Shown: positions 7,136 to 14,843 of the stretch, piece by piece
Layout: each line of letters begins with the position of its first letter
Position numbering within the stretch: position 1 is the first letter of the stretch
Made by a program: the position numbers and the translations under genes
Notes under the pieces: generated by a model
The model's database searches: none
Told to the model about the DNA's origin: nothing
The model's input: only the letters and a program-made list of their open reading frames with translations
Source of the DNA: a virus
DNA length: 44,308 bases
Virus record (IMG/VR): IMGVR_UViG_3300042894_008609
Coordinates: 1-44,308 of that record
Reading direction: 5' to 3' (one strand)

Positions 7136-7575
7136 GCCCTCTCGAGCGTTTCCTCGCCCGCCTCGGCATCGCCCCTTTCGACCTGAGCAACGAGCTGCAC
7201 AAGCTCCTCTGGGATGCGCTCAAGGACGCCGGCCATGAGCCGCAGATGGAGAAGCTCATCATCACTCGCGGTGTCTTGGCGAGGGCTCACCAGGATGCGG
7301 TGGCCGCAGTCGGGGTGGCTCGTTCGAAGTACGAGACGACGCTCAAGGAGCGGAAGCGCGCCCAGATCGAGGCGGGCCGGTCGGTGTCGGCCGCGACGGT
7401 GATAGCGGATGCGGATGCGCAGCCCCACCGGAACCAGATGCATGAGGCGGAAGCACTTTGGCGCGGGTTGAAGGAGCACCTGCGGACGGTGGACAAGGAC
7501 ATCGACAAGACCCGGTCGGATGCGGTGGATGCGCGTCAGATGCGATCGGTCGAGACATACGGCGGAGGTGCGTGA
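7132..7575 (+). CDS. Coiled-coil hypothetical protein
   Basis: A 147-aa protein, started at ATG 7132 in an ATGA overlap. After a hydrophobic first 30 residues it is almost all charged helix with heptad-like spacing (about 50-140). No enzymatic motif is seen. Function unknown. Confidence 0.65.
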   Translation: MSPLERFLARLGIAPFDLSNELHKLLWDALKDAGHEPQMEKLIITRGVLARAHQDAVAAVGVARSKYETTLKERKRAQIEAGRSVSAATVIADADAQPHRNQMHEAEALWRGLKEHLRTVDKDIDKTRSDAVDARQMRSVETYGGGA

Positions 7576-7955
7576 TGCCTGAACGGATTCAGCAGCGTCG
7601 CACGAAGGGTTGGCGGAAGCCGGAGAACACGGTCAGCGTCGCGAGACCGACGAAGTTCGGAAACCCCATAACGGTCGCGGCGGAGGACTGCGACGAGACC
7701 TACCCGGGGGGCGTCTGTCTCGTCGTTCGGAACACCGCGATCCGCAACCGAACGATCAGCCATGAGATCGACCTGCGGTCCGCGCGACAGTGCGCTGTCG
7801 ACGCCTTCCGCTCCGGCGTACTCAACGGCCTGTTCGGCTACGGCGTCGGCGAAGTCAGGGCCCGCCTCCGCGGGAAGAACCTCATGTGCTTCTGCCCCCT
7901 CGACCAGCCGTGCCACGCGGACGTGCTGCTCGAACTCGCGAACGGCGGTGCGTGA
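7575..7955 (+). CDS. DUF4326 protein
   Basis: A 126-aa protein matching the DUF4326 pattern: RRTKGWRKPENTVSVARPTKFGNP at the N-terminus and RGKNLMCFCPLDQPCHADVL near the C-terminus, with conserved Cys and His residues that may bind metal. The family is widespread in actinobacterial phages and its biochemical role is unknown to me. The start shares one base with the previous stop, as does its own stop with the next start. Confidence 0.8.
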   Translation: MPERIQQRRTKGWRKPENTVSVARPTKFGNPITVAAEDCDETYPGGVCLVVRNTAIRNRTISHEIDLRSARQCAVDAFRSGVLNGLFGYGVGEVRARLRGKNLMCFCPLDQPCHADVLLELANGGA

Positions 7956-8242
7956 TGTACGAGCCAGACATCGTCATTGGGAACGCGGTTCGCGCGGCAA
8001 GGCAACTGGCGGGGATGTCGCAGGCCGCTCTCGCGTCACGGGTGACCGAGATGGGCGTGAAGTGGTCGCAGCCAACCGTCGCCGCCATCGAGAAAGGTGA
8101 GCGCTCGTTGAAGTGGTCCGAGGGTGTTCTCCTGGCGGGCCTAATCCAGTTCGGCGCGGTGTGGGTGACGGATCCCACCATTACGGCAGACGCAGCGAAG
8201 TGGCGGCGCGTGTTGTCCGCAGCGATCGAGGCCGAATCATGA
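7955..8242 (+). CDS. Cro/C1-type HTH protein
   Basis: A 95-aa helix-turn-helix protein: VRAARQLAGMSQAALASRV followed by VKWSQPTVAAIEKGERSLKW is a typical XRE-family domain at residues 12-60. Being in the middle of the early operon, it may regulate later steps or host genes. The ATG shares one base with the DUF4326 stop. Confidence 0.78.
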   Translation: MYEPDIVIGNAVRAARQLAGMSQAALASRVTEMGVKWSQPTVAAIEKGERSLKWSEGVLLAGLIQFGAVWVTDPTITADAAKWRRVLSAAIEAES

Positions 8243-8419
8243 CCACAGTGATGGGCAACGTGACGCTCGAATGCGCAGCGCTCGTCTCCGGCTCGTACAC
8301 GGCAACTGGGGACTGGGTGCGGGCAGGTGGCTTTCGCGGCCACGGCAGACGGGTGGGTCGTTCGTCGGGATGGTGCGCTGTGCCCCCGCCACGCGCAGAT
8401 GATCGGAGCAGTCCGATGA
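8239..8419 (+). pseudogene. Frameshifted small zinc-finger gene (probable)
   Basis: Both ends follow the operon rule exactly: an ATGA overlap with the HTH gene at 8239 and an ATGA overlap with the methyltransferase start at 8416. The two ends are in different frames. The 5' frame starts MTTVMGNVTLECAA and runs open into the methyltransferase. The 3' frame, ending at the TGA 8417-8419, encodes a C-terminus (QVAFAATADGWVVRRDGALC then PRHA) like actinophage zinc fingers with a late CPxH. A one-base insertion between about 8310 and 8335, or a +1 frameshift, would join them. The alternative is that the 5' frame is a 59-residue N-terminal extension of the methyltransferase. Confidence 0.5.
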
Positions 8420-9225
8420 GCCTCTACTACGAAGACGAGTACGTGCAGCTCCACCACGGCGACTACCACGACGTCCTTCCGACGCTCTCGTCTGTCGCGC
8501 ACGTGATCTGTGACCCGCCGTACTCCGAGCATGTGCATGGCGCCGCCCGATCGCGGGTGATGTCGGCGAACGATCGTGGTGGTCGGTACGGGGCGGACCT
8601 CCGCAGGAACGTGGACCTCGGCTTCAAGCACCTGCAGGCGGACGACCGCGAGTTTCTGTCTGCTGAGTTCGCGCGGCTGGCCGATCGGTGGGTACTCGTG
8701 TTCAGCGATGTCGAGGGCGGTCATGCATGGCGGACCGATCTCGCAACGGCTGGTCTCGACTACGTCCGGACGGGCGCCTGGATCAAGCGGGGGAGCACGC
8801 CACAGTTCAGTGGGGACCGTCCCGCTACCGGTTTCGAGGCCGTGACGATCGCTCATCCGAAGGGGCGCAAGCGGTGGAACGGTGGGGGCGCTCATGCCGT
8901 CTGGGATGTTCCGATCGTCCTGAACCGGGCCCGCTCGGATAAGTCAGAGCGCGTACATCCCACGCAGAAGCCGTTGACGCTCATGCGGATGCTCGTCACG
9001 CAGTTCACGGACGAAGGCGAGGTCATCCTCGACCCCACCGCAGGCGGAGGGACGACCGGCGTTGCCGCGAAGATCGAGGGTCGCAAAGCGATCCTGATCG
9101 AGTCGCAGGAACAGCACTGCGAGGCCTCGGCGAAGCGACTGGCGGCAGTTGAGCCGCAGCTGATATTCGCCGCCGCGGCACCGCCGCAAGCGTTCGACTT
9201 CTCCGCACTGGAGGCGGACGCATGA
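8416..9225 (+). CDS. Site-specific DNA methyltransferase (amino-MTase)
   Basis: A 269-aa DNA adenine-N6 or cytosine-N4 methyltransferase. ICDPPYSEH near residue 34 is the catalytic DPPY motif and ILDPTAGGGTTGVAA near 205 is the AdoMet-binding motif, an order typical of class beta enzymes. HPTQKPLTLM near 182 precedes the latter. The enzyme probably protects phage DNA from host restriction; no cognate nuclease is adjacent apart from the general HNH protein next door. The ATG at 8416 is chosen because it makes an ATGA overlap with the end of the preceding frame; the reading frame is open upstream to 8239. Confidence 0.88.
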   Translation: MSLYYEDEYVQLHHGDYHDVLPTLSSVAHVICDPPYSEHVHGAARSRVMSANDRGGRYGADLRRNVDLGFKHLQADDREFLSAEFARLADRWVLVFSDVEGGHAWRTDLATAGLDYVRTGAWIKRGSTPQFSGDRPATGFEAVTIAHPKGRKRWNGGGAHAVWDVPIVLNRARSDKSERVHPTQKPLTLMRMLVTQFTDEGEVILDPTAGGGTTGVAAKIEGRKAILIESQEQHCEASAKRLAAVEPQLIFAAAAPPQAFDFSALEADA

Positions 9226-9620
9226 GCGCCGAGTTCACGCCGAAGCAGGTCCGGCACCTGTTCTTCGAACGGGAGGGGCAGCGGTGCTTCTACTGCCGGC
9301 GGCCCCTGTCGTTCACGCTCCGCGGTTCGATGCTCGCCGGCGGATGGTCGCTGCACCACCGGAAGGGCCGCGGCATGGGCGGCACCCGGGAACGGATGAC
9401 CTGCGCCCACGGGCTGATCCTCTGCGGCACCGGCACAACCGGATGCCACGGATGGGTGACGGAGCACCCCGACGAAGCATTCGCGCTCGGGCTCTGCACA
9501 CCGCGGAACGCGACAACGACAGAACTGCAGCCCGTCAACGTGCGGGTTCGAGACAAGGCGGGCCAGTGGTTCCTCCTCACGGAGAACGGCCGCGCCATCG
9601 AGGTAGAGGGGAGAGCCTGA
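9222..9620 (+). CDS. HNH endonuclease domain protein
   Basis: A 132-aa HNH-type protein. CFYCRRPL near residue 22 begins the zinc site, SLHHRKGRGMGG near 43 has the catalytic His, and TTGCHGWV near 72 has the late His. It may nick phage or host DNA. It follows the methyltransferase with an ATGA overlap; a restriction-modification pairing is possible but is not shown by the sequence. Confidence 0.82.
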   Translation: MSAEFTPKQVRHLFFEREGQRCFYCRRPLSFTLRGSMLAGGWSLHHRKGRGMGGTRERMTCAHGLILCGTGTTGCHGWVTEHPDEAFALGLCTPRNATTTELQPVNVRVRDKAGQWFLLTENGRAIEVEGRA

Positions 9621-10396
9621 TGGGCATCACGCGAGGAAGGCTGTCGATCGACGAGCACTTCACCGCCGTGCCGAACGAGTGGGCGCGTGACGCGCGACTC
9701 TCGCGTCGAGCCAGGGGGTTGCTGGTCGAGGTGATGTCGCACAGCATCGGATGGCACATCACGATCCGCTCGCTCGCAGCAGCCGGGAAAGAAGGCAAGG
9801 ACTCCATCCAGACCGCGCTCAGCGAGCTGGTCGAGCACGGGTATGTGCGGCGCTCACAGGGACGTGCGGCGGCAGGCAAGTTCGGTGAGATCGAGTACGA
9901 GCTGTGCGATCCGCCAGCCGTGTCCGGTTTTTCCGGATCCGGTTCAGCCGTGTCCGGTTCAGCCGGATCCGGTGAATCCGCCACAAAGAAGAACATCAAG
10001 TCAGAAGACCATCCTGAAGAACACCATCAGGAAGATCTCTTGTCGGCGTTCGCCGACGAGATCGACGAGTTCGCCTCCAAGCTGGATCAGATCTGGACTA
10101 TCTGGCCGGTGTCACGACGCAGCACCCGGAAGGTCGTTCAGCAGTCGCTGAAGACCGCTTTGAAGGTCGCCGGCTGGAAGACCATCTTCGACGCCGCGTC
10201 TACTCACGCTCTCGTGTGGAGCACGTGGCCAGCATCTGAGCATCGCTTCATCCCGCTTCTGTCGACGTGGCTCAACAAGGAGCGGTGGACTGACGTCACT
10301 CCGCACCCGAGGGCTGGCCGCTTGACCGCTCTCGACATGGGTCGGGCGGCTGACGCTCTCCTCACCGAGCAGACACCGTTGCGAGCGCTGTCATGA
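9620..10396 (+). CDS. Winged-helix replication initiator-like protein
   Basis: A 258-aa protein. Residues 1-90 form a winged helix (LSRRARGLLVEVMSHSIGW, SIQTALSELVEHGYVRR) common in phage replisome organisers. A Gly/Ser linker of two 10-residue repeats (about 99-119) and an acidic stretch connect it to a helical C-terminal region (FIPLLSTWLNKERW near 220) resembling the end of DnaD-like or primosomal proteins. With the G39P-like and DnaB genes next, an origin-binding role in replication start is likely. The ATG shares one base with the HNH stop. Confidence 0.72.
   Translation: MGITRGRLSIDEHFTAVPNEWARDARLSRRARGLLVEVMSHSIGWHITIRSLAAAGKEGKDSIQTALSELVEHGYVRRSQGRAAAGKFGEIEYELCDPPAVSGFSGSGSAVSGSAGSGESATKKNIKSEDHPEEHHQEDLLSAFADEIDEFASKLDQIWTIWPVSRRSTRKVVQQSLKTALKVAGWKTIFDAASTHALVWSTWPASEHRFIPLLSTWLNKERWTDVTPHPRAGRLTALDMGRAADALLTEQTPLRALS
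9916..9975 (+). repeat. 30-bp tandem duplication in linker
   Basis: Two adjacent 30-bp copies (9916-9945 and 9946-9975) match at 25 of 30 positions. They are in frame and encode AVSGFSGSGS and AVSGSAGSGE, a flexible linker in the replication initiator-like protein. Confidence 0.75.
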
Positions 10397-10701
10397 TCGC
10401 CCGCGAAGCGAACATCCTGCTGCTGAAGATCAACACGCGGGACAAGTACCCCCGATGGAACACCGCCGAGGATCTCGCCTTCGCTGCACGCGAGTGGGCC
10501 GAAGACCTCGCCGATGTGACTCTCGACGATGCGCTCACAGCCATGCGTGAGCACTACGCCGCCTCAAGCGAGCGGATGACGATCGCCGACGTGATCGCTG
10601 GATGCCCGATCCGTGACTCATCGTGGGCGGGCAACGTGACCGAGCTTCGTCTCGCCCGGGAGACGGCGGCGCTGCCGCCTGGGGGTGATGACGTTGCCTG
10701 A
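10393..10701 (+). CDS. G39P-like helicase loader (putative)
   Basis: A 102-aa helical protein directly before the DnaB gene. The spacing of ILLLKINTRDKYPRWNT, AREWAEDLADVTLDDAL and REHYAASSERMTIADVIAG resembles the SPP1 G39P family, which loads and restrains the phage replicative helicase. The match is from pattern and position, so it is moderate. It starts at ATG 10393 (ATGA overlap) and overlaps the helicase start by 14 nt. Confidence 0.55.
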   Translation: MIAREANILLLKINTRDKYPRWNTAEDLAFAAREWAEDLADVTLDDALTAMREHYAASSERMTIADVIAGCPIRDSSWAGNVTELRLARETAALPPGGDDVA

Positions 10702-11992
10702 CGCTGAACGGTACGTGCTCGGCGCGATCATGCTGTCCCGCACAGCCCTCGATGAGGTGTCGGAGATTCTCACCGCGGGGGACATGTCGGTCCCGGCGCA
10801 CGAAACGATCTACACGGCGATCCGATCCCTCCACGACGCAGATCACCCGACGGACGTGGTCGCGGTCACGGATGAGCTGCTGCGTCGCGGTGAGCTCATG
10901 GGGAACCTGGATGCGGCATTCCTCCACACCCTCACGAGTGATGTGCCGACGTCGGCGAACGTCGCCTACTACGCGCAGATGGTGAAAGCCGCGTCGAAAC
11001 GGCGACGGGTTCGGGATGCGATCAGCAAGGCCGGCGCGGCCGCGAACGACGACACGATCACCGCGGATGATGCGCTCGAGATCGCCCGAGCAGCGTTCGA
11101 CGACGTCGACGCGGACACGTCCCGCGGTGTGGAGGCGATCGGCGACTGGTACCTCGACTTCCTCGGCAGCCTCGGTGAGAAACCGTCGTACACGCCGACG
11201 CCCTGGTACGACCTGAACCAGCTGATCTACGGGTTCCGTGACGGTGGCATGTACGTCGTCGCCGCTGACACCGGCAACGGGAAGACGATCGTCGCGTTGC
11301 AGATCGCCCGGGCGCTCGCCGCGGAACGTCCGGTGCTGTACGTGTCGCTCGAGATGGGGCGGGATGAGATCGCGGCCCGGTTGGCGGCGCAGACGGGGCA
11401 GGTGTTCCTCGGGTCGATCAACCGTCACCAGCTCGCCGATTCGGATTGGCGGGCGTTGAACGCACACCGGCAGGAGATCGAACGGCTCCCGTTGTCGATC
11501 GTCACGTCGGATGAGGTGTCGACGATCCCGCAGATCAAAGCGAAGGTCCGGGCGACCGCCAGAAGGTATCGGCGGAACCCGGTGGTCGTCGTCGACTACC
11601 TGCAGCTGCTGACGTCGCACATGCAGGTGGAGAACCGGCAGCAGGAGGTTGCCGGGTTCTCCCGGTCATTGAAGCTCGCCGCTCAGCAGTGGTCGGTGCC
11701 GGTGATCGCCTTGTCGCAGTTGCGGCGTGGTCAGGCAGGTCAGAAGAAGCAGGAACCGACCTTGCATGACCTTCGCGAGTCGGGACAGATCGCGAACGAT
11801 GCGGACGTGGTGCTGCTGCTGCACCGGAAGCCGGTGAAGGCGGCGGCGGACGAGTTGAAGGTCATCGTCGGGAAGAACCGGCAGGGCCAGACGGGGGAAG
11901 CGTCCCTGGTCTTTCAGGGGCAGTTCGCGCGGGTGCTGTCGAAGTACCAGGCGACCGAGCAGATCGATTTCGAACAGAGGAGCAGGGCATGA
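10688..11992 (+). CDS. DnaB-like replicative helicase
   Basis: A 434-aa hexameric helicase expected to unwind DNA at the phage fork. The N-terminal domain (1-110) has [20 protein letters not shown]. The RecA-like core carries Walker [15 protein letters not shown] near residue 196, [10 protein letters not shown], Walker [10 protein letters not shown] near 302 and a C-terminal [13 protein letters not shown] 10688 is used; GTG 10685 is also in frame. It overlaps the SSB gene as ATGA. Confidence 0.93.
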   Translation: MTLPDAERYVLGAIMLSRTALDEVSEILTAGDMSVPAHETIYTAIRSLHDADHPTDVVAVTDELLRRGELMGNLDAAFLHTLTSDVPTSANVAYYAQMVKAASKRRRVRDAISKAGAAANDDTITADDALEIARAAFDDVDADTSRGVEAIGDWYLDFLGSLGEKPSYTPTPWYDLNQLIYGFRDGGMYVVAADTGNGKTIVALQIARALAAERPVLYVSLEMGRDEIAARLAAQTGQVFLGSINRHQLADSDWRALNAHRQEIERLPLSIVTSDEVSTIPQIKAKVRATARRYRRNPVVVVDYLQLLTSHMQVENRQQEVAGFSRSLKLAAQQWSVPVIALSQLRRGQAGQKKQEPTLHDLRESGQIANDADVVLLLHRKPVKAAADELKVIVGKNRQGQTGEASLVFQGQFARVLSKYQATEQIDFEQRSRA

Positions 11993-12447
11993 ACGACACC
12001 ACACTGACCATCGTCGGGAACCTCACCGCTGACCCGGAGTTGCGGTTCACGCAGAACGGGAAGGCCGTCGCGTCGGGCACGATCGCCGCGACGCCGCGGA
12101 CGTTCCACCGGCAGACGAACGAGTGGAAGGACGGGGAGGTGTTGTTCATGCGCTTCGCCGCCTGGGGTGAGTTCGCGGAGCACGTCGCCGGTTCGCTGAC
12201 GAAGGGTTCCCGTGTCATCGCGACCGGTCGGTTGAAGCAGCGTTCCTATCAGGACCGCGAGGGCAATAACCGGACCGCGATCGAGCTGGAGGTCGACGAG
12301 ATCGGCCCCTCGCTGCGGTATGCCACGGCTCAGGTCGCGCGTACTGGGCAGAGCGGTTTGGGGAGTGCGCAGGGCGTTCAGGGGCAGTCGTGGAACGCGG
12401 CGCCGGCTGCGGACGCGTGGGCTTCGCAGGACGGGCAGGAGTTCTGA
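11989..12447 (+). CDS. ssb: Single-stranded DNA-binding protein
   Basis: A 152-aa SSB with an N-terminal OB fold (residues 1-108: [50 protein letters not shown]). A Gly/Gln-rich linker and a short C-terminal tip ending DGQEF follow; the tip is less acidic than the bacterial DDDIPF. It coats single strands during replication and supports the Bet/YqaJ recombination system. Confidence 0.93.
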   Translation: MNDTTLTIVGNLTADPELRFTQNGKAVASGTIAATPRTFHRQTNEWKDGEVLFMRFAAWGEFAEHVAGSLTKGSRVIATGRLKQRSYQDREGNNRTAIELEVDEIGPSLRYATAQVARTGQSGLGSAQGVQGQSWNAAPAADAWASQDGQEF

Positions 12448-12659
12448 TGGCCGGGGAGAAGCGTCGTACGCAGGTGGACGCGATCGACGATCTGACGGCC
12501 GCGGTGCGGCTGCACACGGAGTTGGAGGTGCTCGCGCTGCCGGTTTCGGTGTTGAAGCACGACCAGCGGACGTACCAGAACCCCGCCACGCAGGCGGCGG
12601 TCGATGAGAAGAACGAGCGGCGTGCTGTGGTGCGCGCCGCACTCGGATGGGAGCACTGA
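12447..12659 (+). CDS. 70-aa hypothetical protein
   Basis: A small, charged, helical protein following ssb with a one-base TGATG overlap and ending in the same way. No domain is recognised. Confidence 0.65.
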   Translation: MAGEKRRTQVDAIDDLTAAVRLHTELEVLALPVSVLKHDQRTYQNPATQAAVDEKNERRAVVRAALGWEH

Positions 12660-12901
12660 TGAGCAAGAAGCCGTTGATGACCCGCCATGAAGCGCACGGG
12701 TGGTGGTCGTGTCTCGCCTCGATGTGGGGTGTCCTCTGGTTCGCGGTCCTCACCACTCTGACGGTGCCTGGACCGAACGCTCCCGCTTTACTCGGGGCAG
12801 TGCCGGTGATGGTTATTTCCCTCACCGGGGCGTTCTTCCTCGTGTGGCTGCTCCGCGTCACATACCTCGCCGGCAAGCGTGAGGGAGGGCAGGCGCTGTG
12901 A
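12659..12901 (+). CDS. Two-helix membrane protein
   Basis: An 80-aa protein with two hydrophobic segments at about residues 20-38 and 45-68, and a short basic C-terminus. ATG 12659 shares one base with the previous stop; an in-frame ATG 12 nt upstream is less likely. Function unknown. Confidence 0.65.
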   Translation: MSKKPLMTRHEAHGWWSCLASMWGVLWFAVLTTLTVPGPNAPALLGAVPVMVISLTGAFFLVWLLRVTYLAGKREGGQAL

Positions 12902-13146
12902 TCCTCCAGGAGCAGAGAACAGTCGACATCGCTGAGGCTGATTGGACCGACGACGGGATGGTCGAACTCCTCACCTTCCCCACCCCGGACGGGCATCGGA
13001 CGCACATGACCCCTGAGACGGCACGTGCGCTCGCTGAGCAGCTTCACAAGGCGGCGGGCGATGCGGATGCGGCGGCGAGGGATGCGGGCGTCCAGCGACG
13101 CGACAGGGCCGTACAGCACGGGTTCGATCAGGCGGTCGGATCATGA
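12898..13146 (+). CDS. Hypothetical protein
   Basis: An 82-aa protein from GTG 12898 (GTGA overlap). Strands around FPTPDGHRTHMTPETARALAEQLHKAA resemble small actinophage proteins that bind amino-acid-like or nucleic-acid ligands, but no family can be assigned with confidence. Confidence 0.6.
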   Translation: MILQEQRTVDIAEADWTDDGMVELLTFPTPDGHRTHMTPETARALAEQLHKAAGDADAAARDAGVQRRDRAVQHGFDQAVGS

Positions 13147-13379
13147 CCTTCCGAATGCCTCTCACTGCATCCGATCTCACGGTGATCGCGGAATCTCTCG
13201 AGCCCATCGAGACGATGGCAGCGATCGTCGACTCACCCGTGATCGGGCGCATCGAGGTCTACCGGCCGGGAACCCAGGATGTCATCGGGTACTTCGAACG
13301 AGCAGACGGTTTCGACGGGCCGGGTGAAGGCTGGATCGGATTCACCGCCGGCGACGGCATTCAGGCGGTCGAGTCATGA
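13143..13379 (+). CDS. Hypothetical protein
   Basis: A 78-aa acidic protein. It is flanked by exact 4-nt overlaps. Its sequence (IGRIEVYRPGTQDVIGYF) suggests beta strands. The family is not recognised. Confidence 0.6.
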   Translation: MTFRMPLTASDLTVIAESLEPIETMAAIVDSPVIGRIEVYRPGTQDVIGYFERADGFDGPGEGWIGFTAGDGIQAVES

Positions 13380-13651
13380 GCGCGGTCATCGTGTGGATGA
13401 AGCCGAACTGTCAGCAGTGCCGGATGGTGAAGCGTCGCCTCACCGACACAGGGGTCGAGTTCGAGGAACGCGACATCACCGCACCGGAGAACGCGAAGGA
13501 CCTCGCGCACTTCGTTGGCCTCGGCTACCGGTCCGCACCGATCACCGAGCTCGGTGACCTCGCGGTCCCCGGATTCGTTCCGGCGGAGATCGATCGGATC
13601 GTAGAGGCGTGGCGGGCGACCCAACGCCAGGAGCAGGAGGCCTCGAAGTGA
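13376..13651 (+). CDS. NrdH-like glutaredoxin
   Basis: A 91-aa thioredoxin-fold redoxin. The redox motif is CQQC at residues 12-15 after WMKPN, and SAPITELGDLAVPGFVPAEID near residue 58 supplies the cis-Pro region. NrdH reduces class Ib ribonucleotide reductase; no reductase is encoded in the window, so it would work with the host enzyme to raise dNTP supply during phage replication. The second Cys is followed by RM as in the family. Confidence 0.85.
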   Translation: MSAVIVWMKPNCQQCRMVKRRLTDTGVEFEERDITAPENAKDLAHFVGLGYRSAPITELGDLAVPGFVPAEIDRIVEAWRATQRQEQEASK

Positions 13652-13869
13652 GCGCCGGGCCGATCCGAGCGGAGCGTCAGGGCCACGTCGCACCTCGCGT
13701 CTCCGCGTCTGCGAAGGACCGGGTGTGCGCTCCCGGAACCGCTGCTCACGGGACTCTCGGGAAGTCGTACTGCGGCCGCTCCAAGGTGCCCACGTCGAAG
13801 TCATGGCTGACCGTCACGTGCTCCGACTGCAAGGCCGCGCGTCACACTGACGAGGAGGCCAAGGCATGA
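13648..13869 (+). CDS. Small Cys-rich protein, probable zinc ribbon
   Basis: A 73-aa protein from GTG 13648. Four Cys (RVCAPG, SYCGRS and TCSDC) may bind one zinc; the pattern resembles actinophage proteins of unknown function. The overlaps with both neighbours are 4 nt. Confidence 0.65.
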   Translation: MSAGPIRAERQGHVAPRVSASAKDRVCAPGTAAHGTLGKSYCGRSKVPTSKSWLTVTCSDCKAARHTDEEAKA

Positions 13870-14843
13870 GCGGCGCCGACCGTCTTGATGACGGCTTCCC
13901 ACACGGCACCACCCAGGGATACACCAACGGGTGCCGCGGCGGGTGGTGCCCCGCAGGCAACGAACACGGCCTGTCCTGCTCGCGTGCGAAGCAACTCTCC
14001 GCCGGGGACTACCAATACCAGCGCCTCGCGAAGCAAGGCCGCACACCATCCGAGATCGCGTTCGAACTCGGCCTCGCGCCGGAAACGCACGCCGCACCGC
14101 GGAAAGAGAGCGTCGTCCCGGGCGTGGATGACGAGGAGGTCATCGACCTCGAAGGGGATGAGGAACCCATGAAGATCAACACCAAGTCGACCAAGCCCGT
14201 GCCTATCCCGCCCACCGCGTCCGGCCGGACCAAAGCGGAACTCGCTGAGATCCGTCAGTGGGCGAAGGACAACGGTGTTGCGCACACCGTCACCGGGCGG
14301 ATGCCGCGCGCGACGATCGCCGCGTACGACGCCGCCCACGCACCCGCGCAAGCTCCAGCCGATGACAGACCCAAGCCCATGCCGCCCCGGAAGCTCCAGC
14401 CGATGAAGCCCGTCGAGCAGCCCGCCGCGCTCAAGGAGCCCGCCGCGCACGAACTGAGCAGTGTCGCTGAAGCGATCCAGGTCGCGATCGTCCACGGCGC
14501 CGTCGCCCCCGACATGGAGACCCGCGCGAAACTCTTCAACGAAGGGTGGGAAGCGGCAGAGGATTCGTACGGGCCCGTCGTCGACGATCTGGTCCGTGCG
14601 GAGGCGTCGCTCGAGTTCGTCCTGCAGAAGTGGGGTGAAGAGTCCCACCGTCGCCGCGCACAATCCGTGCTGCTCCGGTCGATGGCACGTCAGGTGATCC
14701 TCGCCGAGCAGGAACGCCGCGACGACGCTGAACTGCTCGCCGGGATGGATAAGGCTCTCGCGGAGGCGTACGAGAGGATCGCGCAGCTGACCGCCGAGCT
14801 CGCTGCTCGGCCTGAGCCGTGGTGGAAGCGGTTCGCATCATGA
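13866..14843 (+). CDS. Protein with Cys-rich N-terminus and Lsr2-type DNA-binding domain
   Basis: A 325-aa modular protein. Residues 12-45 hold HGTTQGYTNGCRGGWC and a later Cys, a zinc-knuckle-like pattern seen in many actinophage proteins. Residues about 120-160 resemble the C-terminal DNA-binding domain of Lsr2: KAELAEIRQWAKDNG, VTGRMPRATIAAYDAAH. A Pro-rich linker and a long charged helical region (about 195-315) end in PWWKRF. Lsr2 is the actinobacterial silencer of foreign AT-rich DNA. A phage protein with this domain but without the Lsr2 N-terminal oligomerisation domain could antagonise or redirect silencing; that role is inference. Confidence 0.7.
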   Translation: MSGADRLDDGFPHGTTQGYTNGCRGGWCPAGNEHGLSCSRAKQLSAGDYQYQRLAKQGRTPSEIAFELGLAPETHAAPRKESVVPGVDDEEVIDLEGDEEPMKINTKSTKPVPIPPTASGRTKAELAEIRQWAKDNGVAHTVTGRMPRATIAAYDAAHAPAQAPADDRPKPMPPRKLQPMKPVEQPAALKEPAAHELSSVAEAIQVAIVHGAVAPDMETRAKLFNEGWEAAEDSYGPVVDDLVRAEASLEFVLQKWGEESHRRRAQSVLLRSMARQVILAEQERRDDAELLAGMDKALAEAYERIAQLTAELAARPEPWWKRFAS

